The position numbers and the translations under genes are program-made. This document shows positions 32,218 to 40,706 of a stretch of DNA of 45,007 nucleotides, one piece after another; position 1 is the stretch's first letter; every line of letters begins with the position of its first letter. The stretch is from contig JAABRD010000042.1 in assembly GCA_011391085.1 (NCBI GenBank), forward strand, positions 1 through 45,007, read 5' to 3'. The notes below the pieces were generated by a model. That model was not told the DNA's origin and did not search any database. It saw only the letters and a list, made by a program, of their open reading frames with translations. The stretch is from Thiotrichaceae bacterium. GTDB taxonomy: Bacteria > Pseudomonadota > Gammaproteobacteria > Beggiatoales > Beggiatoaceae.

Positions 32218-33390
32218 CTAGCGTCGTAACCATTTTAAAGGGTCAACTGGGGTGCCTTGATCTCGTATTTCAAAATATAAAGCGGGCGTTTTACGGCCGC
32301 CGCTGGTGCCCACACTGGCAATGGTATCCCCCGACCTCACCCACTCCCCCGTTTTCTTATAGAGGCTTTGATTATGCGCATAAAGAGTCATATAGCCGTT
32401 GCCATGATCGATTATCAAGAGTAATCCCAGGTTGCGAAACCACTGGGCAAACACAACGCGGCCTGGGGCAACGGCATGTACCTTGTCCCCCAAAGCAGCG
32501 TCAATGAGGATTCCTTGCCAGGTGAGATTGCTGACAAGGGTTTGGCCAAATTGGCGGAGGATAGTGCCTGACAGAGGATGCGGAAGTTGACCTTTCAGGT
32601 TGGCAAATTGGAGTTGTTCACCCTCTGGTTGCGGGATGTCTTTGACGACCTCTCCTAATGTGCCTAACAAAGTTTCCAATTGGCGTTTGTCTTCCAACAA
32701 GCGGTTAAGTTCTTTTTCTTGAGTTTCTATGGTATTCCCCAATTGGGCTACAATAGTTTGACGTTGTTGATAGTTCAGTTTGAGTTGTTCATTTTTATGC
32801 GTTTCATCTTGGACCAACTGTTTTAACTGAGTTGTTTCTAAATTGATAGATTGTTCTAACGTTTGAATCCGTTGCAAAGTTTCCTTGATGGTATCCATCT
32901 GTTTGAGACGGGCACGGTTAAAGTATTCGTAATAAGCCAACAGGCGTCCCAAAGTGAAAGGGTCTTGTTGGTTTAACCACAATTTCAAATAGTCTTGGTG
33001 ACCAGTTAAGTAAGCCGTGCGAAGTTGCTGGGCCAGAACACGACGTTGGGTTTGGAGGTGGGCATATTGTTTCTTGCGTTTTTCTTGGAGGTCGGCCAGA
33101 GCATTTTGTTTGTCAAATAAGGCACTGTGAAGAGTCTCTAAGCGTTCCGCGACTTCACCAATATTTTCTTCTTGACCTTTGAGTTGATTGAGGAGGTTGC
33201 TGTATTCGGTACGAGTGTTTAACAATTCTTGTTGGAGTTGCTGGATGCGAGTCTCTAGTTGATGAATTTTTTCACGAGTCAAAGAAGGGTCAGATAGCTG
33301 ATGGCGTGTCGGAATAGAAGTAGCGACTGAGGGAAGAATTGTTAGAGAAATGCAGAGAAAAAGTAACTGAAGGGAAAAACGGCGCATCAT
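32218..33390 (-). CDS. envC: Murein hydrolase activator EnvC-like (coiled coil + degenerate LytM)
   Basis: EnvC activates the septal amidases at the division site in the periplasm. A signal peptide (MMRRFSLQLLFLCISLTILP) is followed by a coiled coil from about 40 to 245 (IHQLETRIQQLQQELLNTRT and similar), then a LytM/M23 domain at the C-terminus: APGRVVFAQWFRNLGLLLII, DHGNGYMTLYAHNQSLYKKT, ALYFEIRDQGTPVDPLKWL. In active M23 peptidases the last motif is LHFE; here it is LYFE and the first HxxxD is absent, as in E. coli EnvC, so it should activate and not cut. ATG 33390 gives 390 residues with a good signal peptide. Confidence 0.92.
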   Translation of the reverse strand: MMRRFSLQLLFLCISLTILPSVATSIPTRHQLSDPSLTREKIHQLETRIQQLQQELLNTRTEYSNLLNQLKGQEENIGEVAERLETLHSALFDKQNALADLQEKRKKQYAHLQTQRRVLAQQLRTAYLTGHQDYLKLWLNQQDPFTLGRLLAYYEYFNRARLKQMDTIKETLQRIQTLEQSINLETTQLKQLVQDETHKNEQLKLNYQQRQTIVAQLGNTIETQEKELNRLLEDKRQLETLLGTLGEVVKDIPQPEGEQLQFANLKGQLPHPLSGTILRQFGQTLVSNLTWQGILIDAALGDKVHAVAPGRVVFAQWFRNLGLLLIIDHGNGYMTLYAHNQSLYKKTGEWVRSGDTIASVGTSGGRKTPALYFEIRDQGTPVDPLKWLRR

Positions 33391-33604
33391 AGAATGAGGG
33401 AAGAGAAGATAATGAAATGATGAAAAAGAGTTATGGTGTGACAGACAGGGTATCAAACCCACTCAACGCCAGTCAACACCAAGCGTCTAAAGCTATGCTT
33501 TGGACACTTGGAACATTGCCTGTTTAGACGGACAGAGAGGGACAAATAATTTTTCGCCGCGGTCGCATAAGAAAGAAACATCTTCTTATTATTGACTACT
33601 TTGA

Positions 33605-34213
33605 TCAAGCCTCCAACACCTGTTTAGCCGTCAAGGTCAACTGTGGAAAAGTCCTCGATACGATTAACTCGGATTCTCGGAACGCAGTGCGTTGATATTG
33701 CCCCGCCTCATTTAGGAGATACACCGACACCGTCGGCATTTTCGGCTTCCCCAAAAATTCACGTCCTCCCAAGGCCAAGTAGTCAACTATCCAATATTCG
33801 GGGATTCCTAAACGTTGGTATTCGTCAAACTTGTCCAGGTAATCGTCATCCCAATTGGTAGAAACAACTTCGACGGCCAGTTGAATTGGTTCCCGCAAAG
33901 CGGCATAAGCGGCACGATTAGAACGCCAGAGGTCTTTGTTAATGACACTGACATCGGGACGGCGACCTTGTTCGGTGCCGTCCAGAGTGACGGTTTTGAT
34001 GAGAGTGGTACTGTGCACCACATAGTTGAGATTGAGTCGTCTGATTTCGTCGTGAAAGGCGAACAAGATGGAATTGGCAATATCGTCGTGATGTCTGGTG
34101 GCGTTCATTTGTACTATTTCCCCGTTGATGAACTCATATCGGCCCTCATTAGGACATTCCCATAGGAAACGGTCAAAGGTTAAGCGAGGTTCAATTGCGG
34201 TTGCGGTTATCAT
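33605..34213 (-). CDS. Uma2 family (DUF820) endonuclease-like protein, copy 1
   Basis: A 202-residue protein of the Uma2/DUF820 family, a PD-(D/E)XK-fold group abundant in cyanobacteria and sulfur bacteria whose cellular role is unknown. FDEYQRLGIPEYWIVD is the family hallmark. RPDVSVI and LAVEVVS provide the acidic positions. It is nearly identical to the next gene (34318-34926) except at residues 47-73 and two single positions. A degenerate hairpin lies at about 33481-33516, beyond its stop. Confidence 0.9.
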   Translation of the reverse strand: MITATAIEPRLTFDRFLWECPNEGRYEFINGEIVQMNATRHHDDIANSILFAFHDEIRRLNLNYVVHSTTLIKTVTLDGTEQGRRPDVSVINKDLWRSNRAAYAALREPIQLAVEVVSTNWDDDYLDKFDEYQRLGIPEYWIVDYLALGGREFLGKPKMPTVSVYLLNEAGQYQRTAFRESELIVSRTFPQLTLTAKQVLEA

Positions 34214-34289
34214 AGTGTGACAGGTTTCTCAAGAGGTTTATGGATGAAAATGGTTATCAATTATGGTAAAGTCCATACGGTATTAAATC

Positions 34290-34315
34290 GGAGTCCAAAA
34301 CCTGTTTTGGACTCC
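34290..34315. terminator. Hairpin at the 3' end of Uma2 copy 2
   Basis: GGAGTCCAAAAC (34290-34301) pairs perfectly with GTTTTGGACTCC (34304-34315), two bases after the stop of the gene at 34318. It is the same hairpin as at 30431-30456 with a different two-base loop. Confidence 0.7.
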
Positions 34316-34317
34316 TT

Positions 34318-34926
34318 TCAAGCCTCCAACACCTGTTTGGCCGTCAAGGTCAACTGTGGAAAAGTCCGCGACACGATTAACTCGGATTCTCGGAACGCAG
34401 TGCGTTGATATTGCCCCGCCTCATTTAGGAGATACACCGACACCGTCGGTATTTTCGGTTTCCCCAAAAATTCACGACCTCCCAAGGCTAAGTAGTCAAC
34501 TATCCAATATTCGGGGATTCCTAAACGTTGGTACTCGTCAAACTTGTCCAGGTAATCGTCATCCCAATTGGTAGAAACGACTTCCACTGCCAGTTGAATT
34601 GGTTCCCGCAAAGCGGCATAAGCGGCGCGGTTAGAACGCCAGAGGTCTTTATTAATGACACTGACATCGGGACGACGACCTTGTTCGGTGCCGTCAAGGG
34701 TGACAGTTCTGATAACTGCCTGAGTTTTTACCACATAATTTAAGTGGTGTGAGTGAATAACTGCCTTGAAAGAATCGGCAATAAGGTCTGCAATATCGTC
34801 GTGATGTCTGGTGGCGTTCATTTGTACTATTTCCCCGTTGATGAACTCATATCGGCCCTCATTAGGACATTCCCGTAGGAAACGGTCAAAGGTTAAGCGC
34901 GGTTCAATTGCGGTTGCGGTTATCAT
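34318..34926 (-). CDS. Uma2 family (DUF820) endonuclease-like protein, copy 2
   Basis: A 202-residue tandem duplicate of the gene at 33605-34213. Residues 1-46 and 74-202 are the same apart from Arg18 (Trp in copy 1) and one Ile/Met difference near 158. Residues 47-73 differ at most positions (DLIADSFKAVIHSHHLNYVV here; NSILFAFHDEIRRLNLNYVV in copy 1). Family motifs EVVSTNWDDDYLDKFDEYQR and GIPEYWIVD are intact. Recent duplication with a local exchange is the simplest reading. Confidence 0.9.
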   Translation of the reverse strand: MITATAIEPRLTFDRFLRECPNEGRYEFINGEIVQMNATRHHDDIADLIADSFKAVIHSHHLNYVVKTQAVIRTVTLDGTEQGRRPDVSVINKDLWRSNRAAYAALREPIQLAVEVVSTNWDDDYLDKFDEYQRLGIPEYWIVDYLALGGREFLGKPKIPTVSVYLLNEAGQYQRTAFRESELIVSRTFPQLTLTAKQVLEA

Positions 34927-35258
34927 AGCGTGACAAGTCTTTGATGATTGGTTGGTAATAATGGTAATGGGGTCTGGATAGTCAATATTCTAGGTCGATG
35001 TTAATTTTACTTTTATAAGTTCCTTATGTCAAGAAGAGAATGCTGATCAAACGCATTTATCAAGGCTCAAAAACTGGATAGTCGAGTTATATTAGAGTAT
35101 TATGAATTTCCAATTTAAACATCCATAAAAAAAATTTCCCTCCCCACTTGACAACTCATTTTAATCCTAATATCCTGTTAAAATTCTCGGTCCTGGCCTT
35201 CTGAACTTATCCGCAAGTGAACAATTCTTGACAGGGATAACACCCCTCTAAGGAGTGT
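34927..35258. other. Gene-free spacer
   Basis: It is AT-rich, without open frames or clear RNA structures. An AGGGATAACACCCCT / AGGAGTGTTAT partial palindrome occupies 35233-35261 and joins the miniature element that follows. Confidence 0.6.
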
Positions 35259-35429
35259 TATAGTAAAATTCCTGTAAAACGATACGATTTCCTCTGAATT
35301 ATTGCGCCGTTGCGCCCGCTATGCTACGGCGCCAGAATTCTATTGCGCCGTTGCTACGCAACGCAGGGGGCAATAATTCTTATTGCACTCCAGAGGAAAT
35401 CGTACAGGTTTGGAGGAATATTACTATAT
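35259..35429. mobile_element. Miniature inverted-repeat element, copy C
   Basis: About 170 bp with ends TATAGTAAAATTCCTGTAAA and CGTACAGGTTTGGAGG / AATATTACTATA. The core ATTATTGCGCCGTTGCGCCC followed by GCTATGCTACGGCGCC is shared with copy B. A second TTGCGCCGTTGCTACGC unit shows internal duplication. It is non-coding in itself, though a spurious open frame runs out of it downstream. Confidence 0.85.
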
Positions 35430-35509
35430 CCCTCGCCGCGAACGACACTCAAATTGTCAAACTATGCAGTATAACGAAATGGGAATTTTTGAAATGAATA
35501 ATCACTCAC

Positions 35510-35546
<37 letters not shown>

Positions 35547-35621
35547 AAATTATAGCATAGAAAAAAGCGACTGTCCATCAAGGACGACACTTTTATCTGC
35601 GTCTCAATCCCCCTCTTTCAG

Positions 35622-35719
35622 CGTCTCCCCCAGGAGTCCAAAGCGTAGCTTTGTCTCCCACATTCAATCACTCCTCCACCTCTCGTCTCCCCCAGGAGTC
35701 CAAAGCGTAGCTTTGTCTC
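35622..35719. repeat. 36-bp direct repeat made of hairpin-repeat halves
   Basis: 35622-35657 and 35684-35719 are identical (beginning CGTCTCCCCCAGGAGTCCAA), offset by 62 bp. Each is the left half of the CAGGAGTCCAAAGCGTAGCT repeat without its partner arm. The second copy ends 41 bp before the ATG of the next gene. Confidence 0.85.
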
Positions 35720-35759
35720 TTAATATTTTCAATCATTCACTTCTTAAAGGAGAATCATC

Positions 35760-36911
35760 ATGACCAAACCACGTCAAAAATCGACTTGGCTAAGAGGAAT
35801 CCTCTTCGCCATTTTGACCTTCACTACTCAGCCCTTGGTATGGGGCATCACTGATGCCGAAATTATCAGCGGCTTGGAAGCCATGGGCGAATGGGAGACC
35901 GCTTATCCTTTAGCTTACCAACAAGCACAAAAACAAGATACTTACCCAGCCTGGCGGGATGTAGCCGTCAAATACGCCAAGTTTGATAAACATAACCAAG
36001 CCTATTTAAAGGCCTGGCAACATGCCTACACACTGAATCAGGAGGACTCCTATCGGGATTTTCTTAAACTCAAACCCGACTCGCCATTGAGAGTGCAAGC
36101 CATCAATGCGTTGTTTAAAGTGGTACAAACCTCTGGCGATATGGAGAAATATCAGAAGTTCATGGAAGAATTTCCAGACGCGGTAGAGTCTATTGAGGCT
36201 TTGTTGAAACTTCAGGAGTTGGCTTTTGAACATGCTAAACAAGCCAACGACCCTTTGGTATTTGATGCTTTCGTCATCACCTTTCCAGGGGCCAAACAAG
36301 TTCCCCAAGCCATTGAGTTGGCTTTTCAAACAGAACAGCAGGCGATTGAAAAAGAGAAGGGCAATCATGACCAACATGAGTACATGGCGCGTCGTGTGTT
36401 TAACGAGGCCCGGGTCGCTGAAAAGGAGAATAATACTTTGTTGTCTTCCCGTCAATATCGCCTGCTTAGTTTGGATATTTTCAGAGACACCAAAGTGTTT
36501 ACTGAAATGCTAGATCGCGAGGAACGTTTTGCTTATCAGAAATTGATGGAGGCACAACAGGCCGAAACTATCAAGAGTATTCAAGAAATGCACCAGGCCG
36601 TGGTAGAAACTATCCAAGTGCAAACACAACATCTGGAAAAAACGGTGAAAACTGAATTACAGGCCCACTCTCAACGTTTAGAGGCCGCGATTGCTTCTCA
36701 CAATCAAGCCCTGTCTAAACAATTGGAACAACTCAACCAACGTATGAACCACTCTGGAGAACGTGATGTGATTGATGATGTCGCTGATTTAGTACCGCTG
36801 GTAGGACAAGGAATTGCGATAGCCAGTCTCGTCAAACGAGTGTTACCAGCAATTACCAACGCTTTTAGCCGTCCGAGTCCTCAACAGGCGGTATTGTTTG
36901 CAAAGATTTGA
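35760..36911 (+). CDS. Exported coiled-coil/helical-repeat protein of unknown function
   Basis: 383 residues. The signal peptide is WLRGILFAILTFTTQPLVWG with probable cleavage near residue 30. Residues 35-190 have TPR/HEAT-like helical pairs (GLEAMGEWETAYPLAYQQAQ). A coiled coil follows from about 255 to 330 (LEKTVKTELQAHSQRLEAAI, LSKQLEQLNQRMNHS), then a short hydrophobic segment (VADLVPLVGQGIAIASLVKR) that could anchor it. AAAGGAG lies a few bases before ATG 35760. I know no family. The next gene is also exported and reads in the same direction, but lies 300 bp away across repeats. Confidence 0.82.
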   Translation: MTKPRQKSTWLRGILFAILTFTTQPLVWGITDAEIISGLEAMGEWETAYPLAYQQAQKQDTYPAWRDVAVKYAKFDKHNQAYLKAWQHAYTLNQEDSYRDFLKLKPDSPLRVQAINALFKVVQTSGDMEKYQKFMEEFPDAVESIEALLKLQELAFEHAKQANDPLVFDAFVITFPGAKQVPQAIELAFQTEQQAIEKEKGNHDQHEYMARRVFNEARVAEKENNTLLSSRQYRLLSLDIFRDTKVFTEMLDREERFAYQKLMEAQQAETIKSIQEMHQAVVETIQVQTQHLEKTVKTELQAHSQRLEAAIASHNQALSKQLEQLNQRMNHSGERDVIDDVADLVPLVGQGIAIASLVKRVLPAITNAFSRPSPQQAVLFAKI

Positions 36912-36918
36912 AGTACAA

Positions 36919-37195
36919 GACCTGACAGGTTTTGAAAACCTGTCAGGTCTGGGTGGTGATGCACAAGGTAGTGGTAACTGGCCTCAAACCTGCTAGGTCT
37001 TCGAGACCTAGCAGGTTTAAACCACTACCTTGTGCATCACTACCCAGGTCTGAATGATGGCACAGTATGTCAAGCGTGCCCTAATCCAAAACTTGGTAGT
37101 GATGAAATGTGGGGGACCACAGCATTAGGACTGGCAGTCCTCAAAGGACTGCCAGTCCTCGGTCATCCCCACAAGTCATCACTACCCAAAACTTG
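36919..37195. repeat. Three palindromes, two of them nested
   Basis: GACCTGACAGGTTTT/AAAACCTGTCAGGTC (36919-36949) is perfect. GATGCACAAGGTAGTGGT (36958-36975) and its complement (37021-37038) enclose AAACCTGCTAGGTCT/AGACCTAGCAGGTTT (36986-37018). AACTTGGTAGTGATG (about 37091) and CATCACTACCCAAAACTT (about 37178) enclose AGGACTGGCAGTCCT/AGGACTGCCAGTCCT (37127-37159). This fills almost all of the 300-bp spacer. Confidence 0.9.
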
Positions 37196-37212
37196 ATAAG
37201 GAAAATTTCACT

Positions 37213-38979
37213 ATGAATCACTTAACGCGAATTATTATTGCTGTTACCTTAACCGTCCTCTCTTGGACCACTCAAGCTGGCGAAGGTGCGCTGGCCCTCA
37301 CGACCGACCCTAACGATGCCGATATTTATGTCGATGGCGTCCTCAAAGCCAACTCGTCCCCGATTGTACTTAAATTGCCGGATGGCAAACATCAGGTGGA
37401 AGTGAGTAAACCGGGCAAACAAAGTCAACATGTTGAGATCGTCATTGGTGATGGGGCGGTAGTGGCCAAGAAAATTCTCTTAATCGACCTCCCACCGGAT
37501 TTTAAACAACCACCGCTACTCAAGGAAGACAAGATGGACTTGTCTTCAGTGTTAACGCCCAAACGGGAAGCGTTTGAGACGGTTCAAGAGTTTGAAAAGC
37601 GTTGGCAACAATTGATAGAGGACTTCAATCAAGCCGTACAACGCCATGACCCTCGTTATCAAGCAGGTGTTGCCCATCTGCTACAGGAGGACTATGACCT
37701 GGCCAGTGGTACTTTTCCAGTACGCCTTGAACCCAATAGTTGGGCACAAGCCTTGAACCCACCCACCCTCAGCAATATTGCCGCCTTACGAGAGGATGCC
37801 AAAGCCTTGTGGCAAGAAGGTCCCCAAAGACTTTTGTTTGTTTACTTAGTCCTGAATAAAGACAAGGTGGTGATTAAACAGATAGTGTTGACTGGTATCA
37901 ATAAAGAATGGGTGATTCAAGATATTGTAGGTCTCTTGTCCAGTCAGATGCCTAAATCTCTCACCACCTTGATAGACGCTTGGCACAATGAATATAAAAC
38001 ACTTTATCCACAGATTAAGGTACGGTCCCAGCCTTATCCTAAATCAGAGCTTGCCACCATTGCGTTATCAGGTTTGTTGGAGGGTACCAGTAATTTGGTG
38101 TTTTTACCGCGTCCCATGACTGCCAAGGAGGTTCAAACGTTTACTGAGAAATTCGGTTACGCACCGACCGGATTACGGGTGAGTTTAGAAGCGGTGGCAG
38201 TTTATGTCCATAATGACAATCCTATTAAAGGCTTAACCATACCCCAATTAGATGCTATTTTTTCCAAGGCTAGAAAATGTGGTGTTGCCAGAGAGATAAG
38301 ATTCTGGGGCGATCTGGGGGTGACCGAAGCTTGGCTGAAAAACAAAAGTAAATGGCTAGGGTTAGGCGGAGGGGGAGAAGAAGCGGTGGCGTGGGATAAA
38401 TTGACTATTCAACCATTTGGTCGTCCGCCAGAATCACCAGTAGCTGAACTCTTTCAAGAGAAAGCATTATGTAAAGGCGAATGGAAACAAAAGATTACCA
38501 TCACTGCCAATCCTAAAACGGCTATGACCGTTGCGGACCGCGCTGTGAACAACATCAGTTTTGCGAGTTTGACGGAGGAAACCATTCCTAACGTGAAAGC
38601 TCTTCCTATTGAGAACAAGGGGACCGGTTATCTTTCTGATTTTGTCAAACCGACCCTGAAAAATGCAATGGCGGGCCAATATCCACTGGCACGTCTGCTA
38701 TGGTTGTACGTGAATAAATCGCCATACAAACAATTACCGCCAGTGCAAAACGAGTTTATCAAGTTTATTTGGTCCGACAAAGGTCAAGCACTTCTGACCG
38801 CCTCTGAACTGGTGCCCTTGCCTGCCGAGGTGGTTAAGGAGGAGTTGGCTATTTTGGAAAAAGTGGCTTGTGATGCCAATAACCAAGAGGCCAATTGCGG
38901 CGACCAACCGAAGGGACTACTCAAACGATTGGATGTGTTTGGGTGGACGGGATCGGAACCGGCGGCGGAAAAGAAGTAG
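37213..38979 (+). CDS. Exported protein with PEGA domain and phosphate-binding-protein-like domain
   Basis: 588 residues. A signal peptide (LTRIIIAVTLTVLSWTTQAG) is followed by a PEGA domain (residues 25-90: GALALTTDPNDADIYVDGVL, KLPDGKHQVEVSKPGKQ). A linker/helical part follows, and from about 255 a periplasmic-binding, PstS-like domain (SQPYPKSELATIALSGLLEG, VFLPRPMTAKEV, VSLEAVAVYVHNDNPIKGLT, PQLDAIFS, YPLARLLWLYVNK, FIKFIWSDKGQ). Ser/Asp ligands of PstS are not obviously complete, so the ligand may not be phosphate. PstS-like domains fused to other periplasmic domains often act as sensors or in surface structures. No pst transport genes are nearby. The last residues are charged (EPAAEKK). 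Confidence 0.87.
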   Translation: MNHLTRIIIAVTLTVLSWTTQAGEGALALTTDPNDADIYVDGVLKANSSPIVLKLPDGKHQVEVSKPGKQSQHVEIVIGDGAVVAKKILLIDLPPDFKQPPLLKEDKMDLSSVLTPKREAFETVQEFEKRWQQLIEDFNQAVQRHDPRYQAGVAHLLQEDYDLASGTFPVRLEPNSWAQALNPPTLSNIAALREDAKALWQEGPQRLLFVYLVLNKDKVVIKQIVLTGINKEWVIQDIVGLLSSQMPKSLTTLIDAWHNEYKTLYPQIKVRSQPYPKSELATIALSGLLEGTSNLVFLPRPMTAKEVQTFTEKFGYAPTGLRVSLEAVAVYVHNDNPIKGLTIPQLDAIFSKARKCGVAREIRFWGDLGVTEAWLKNKSKWLGLGGGGEEAVAWDKLTIQPFGRPPESPVAELFQEKALCKGEWKQKITITANPKTAMTVADRAVNNISFASLTEETIPNVKALPIENKGTGYLSDFVKPTLKNAMAGQYPLARLLWLYVNKSPYKQLPPVQNEFIKFIWSDKGQALLTASELVPLPAEVVKEELAILEKVACDANNQEANCGDQPKGLLKRLDVFGWTGSEPAAEKK

Positions 38980-38998
38980 CGAAGAGTATGATGATGAT

Positions 38999-39216
38999 GG
39001 AGTACGGAATTTATTCCGTGGTTTTAGGATGGGCGGAATTTATTCTGCACTCCAAATATTGGTTGGACTTCGTTACGTTCAGTCCAACCGACATTATTTT
39101 GTTTTTGAATCGGCCCCTTCCATTGTATATTGGAATGAGAAGAAACGGCAATTTGTGCAGATTGCTATCAGTGATTGATTTCAGGAGAAGAAGTTGGAGT
39201 ACGGAATTTATTCCGT
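38999..39216. repeat. Repeat pair GGAGTACGGAATTTATTCCGT with a hairpin between
   Basis: The 21-bp unit occurs at 38999-39019 and 39196-39216. An inverted relative (GCGGAATTTATTCTGCACTC) lies at about 39033. GGTTGGACT/AGTCCAACC (39061-39089) is a perfect 9-bp hairpin. The spacer to the next gene (to 39376) has no other feature. Overlapping frames here are not convincing as genes. Confidence 0.75.
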
Positions 39217-39376
39217 TTTAGCAACTAACGACATCAATCCCGTATTTCAAGTTTTGGTTAACTGCTTTAAACTTTTCGTGCTACACTATTTTCCACTTGA
39301 GGTACGTCTCAAATCCAACTACCTCAATGAAATAATGACGTAACAACCCAGTTCCTTTGAAAGAGGAGAACAACAA

Positions 39377-39619
39377 ATGACCCACATTCAACTTGTTTCC
39401 AAAGTAGGCCCTGATGGTTTCCTCCGGGTGCCACTGCCCCAGGAGATGAATGGCCAAGAATTAGAAATTCTGCTGGTCATCCAACCAATTCAGCCCCAGG
39501 TCAAACGTCAAACCGGGTGGCCCCCTGGTTTTTTTGAAAAGACTTATGGTTGTCTAGCTGATGACCAGATCGAACGGGCACCACAAGGTACTTTTGAAGT
39601 CAGAGAATCTTTGGTATGA
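39377..39619 (+). CDS. Antitoxin of a VapC module
   Basis: 80 residues: THIQLVSKVGPDGFLRVPLP followed by QELEILLVIQPIQ is a typical beta-hairpin AbrB-like start of these antitoxins, and GWPPGFFEKTYGCLADDQIE the toxin-binding tail. AGAGGAGAA precedes ATG 39377. The stop overlaps the toxin start by ATGA. Confidence 0.85.
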   Translation: MTHIQLVSKVGPDGFLRVPLPQEMNGQELEILLVIQPIQPQVKRQTGWPPGFFEKTYGCLADDQIERAPQGTFEVRESLV

Positions 39620-40017
39620 AATATTTGTTAGATACTAACGTGTGTATCACTTATTTGAATGGACGTTCTTGGCGATTAAAGCAACGTCTGGAATCGCAGT
39701 TGCCCGAAAATATTTATGTGTGTTCCGTGGTCAAGGGGGAACTTTACTATGGCGCCTGGCGTTCTCGTCAACCTCAAGTAACACTCCAGGCACAAAATGA
39801 ATTTCTTAACCTGTTTTTCTCCTTGCCATTTGATGACCCAGCGGCTAAATTTTACGCAGAAATTCGCGCTACTCTGGCTTCGAAAGGGTTGCCCATTGGG
39901 CCTAATGACCTGTTGATTGCCGCAATTGCTTTGGCCAATAATGTCACCCTTATTACTCATAATGTTCGTGAGTTTAGTCGGATAGAAGGACTTTTATGGG
40001 AAGATTGGGAAAGTTAA
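39616..40017 (+). CDS. PIN-domain toxin (VapC family)
   Basis: 133 residues with all four acidic sites: KYLLDTNVCITYLNG, CSVVKGELYYGAWRSRQPQV, LASKGLPIGPNDLLIAAIAL and LITHNVREFSRIEGL (here N/H replaces one late Asp, as in many VapC proteins). It should be an intact RNase. It overlaps the antitoxin by four bases. The antisense strand here has an open frame that I regard as a shadow. Confidence 0.92.
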   Translation: MKYLLDTNVCITYLNGRSWRLKQRLESQLPENIYVCSVVKGELYYGAWRSRQPQVTLQAQNEFLNLFFSLPFDDPAAKFYAEIRATLASKGLPIGPNDLLIAAIALANNVTLITHNVREFSRIEGLLWEDWES

Positions 40018-40140
40018 GCGAATGTAATTAGGTGGTGCGGGCAAATGTCTTTTTATTTATCCACCGTTCAGGCCCTTTGGTGGGCAATGGTAAGGCGTGT
40101 TGCATGGTGATAGAGAAAGACATCCTCTCGTTATAGATTA
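40018..40140. other. Gene-free spacer after the VapC module
   Basis: No repeat, gene or hairpin was recognised in this stretch, which leads into the group II intron remnant. Confidence 0.5.
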
Positions 40141-40370
40141 GGTCTTCCCCCCACCCCAAACCGTGCAGGAAACTTTCGCTTCACACGGCTTTCAAAAGTT
40201 TTGGTCGGGGCTTGCAGACCCAATGACCACCAGCCGGTTTTAAAAAAAACGGCTGGCCTTAACTCACGGTCTTTGTAGATTAGTAACCCGTTTTAGTAGC
40301 AACAAGCTAATCATCAAGTTGATTCTCCTACCATAAAAGTAGGCTCTCAATCAACTACCTTGAGGCTGGT
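40141..40370 (-). mobile_element. Group II intron remnant (no reverse transcriptase)
   Basis: Read on the minus strand, 40141-40200 contains AGCCGTGTGAAGCGAAAGTT, then TGCACGGTTTGGGGTGGGGG. This GAGCCGT...GCACGGTT stem followed by a G-rich run is a familiar segment of bacterial group II introns just ahead of their maturase frame. The upstream part to about 40370 (including CCAGCCG/CGGCTGG at 40230-40256) may be the preceding domain I. The maturase and domains V-VI are absent, so it is a 5' fragment. Confidence 0.5.
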
Positions 40371-40505
40371 TAAAAATCCAAAGAACTCTCAAATTTTATT
40401 TATAGTGGGGGGAATGGTGGGCGAACAAAAGGATGTTTTCCCACCCTAACCTGGCTAAAGTTTATTGGAGTTGACAACGTTCATTCATTCCAACCCACCC
40501 AGTCT

Positions 40506-40706
40506 TCAAGAAGTTGAAACCACCGGTGCCGCTTGAGGAAGCGATTTCCACCATTCGGCAAACGGTCCTGAGTCGACAGCTTGTTGAAAATAAGCCACCT
40601 CTTCTTCTATACTCAAATCTTTAATTCTTTCATAGATTTTCAATTGTACTTCTCGCTTATAGGCCAGGCAGTCAAACTCTTTTTCAATCGGTTGCAGGTT
40701 CATCAA
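40506..40706 (-). CDS. Small partner (antitoxin) of the PIN protein
   Basis: 66 residues, MMNLQPIEKEFDCLAYKREV with a long helix (QLKIYERIKDLSIEEEVAYF) and a short tail. It starts inside the last 23 bases of the PIN gene upstream of it. The toxin-first order repeats that of 19386/19862, but the proteins differ. Confidence 0.75.
   Translation of the reverse strand: MMNLQPIEKEFDCLAYKREVQLKIYERIKDLSIEEEVAYFQQAVDSGPFAEWWKSLPQAAPVVSTS

Noticed and set aside
38870-39221. Two overlapping frames of about 105 aa
   Set aside because: They extend from the end of the PEGA gene through a repeat region and code for repeat sequence only.
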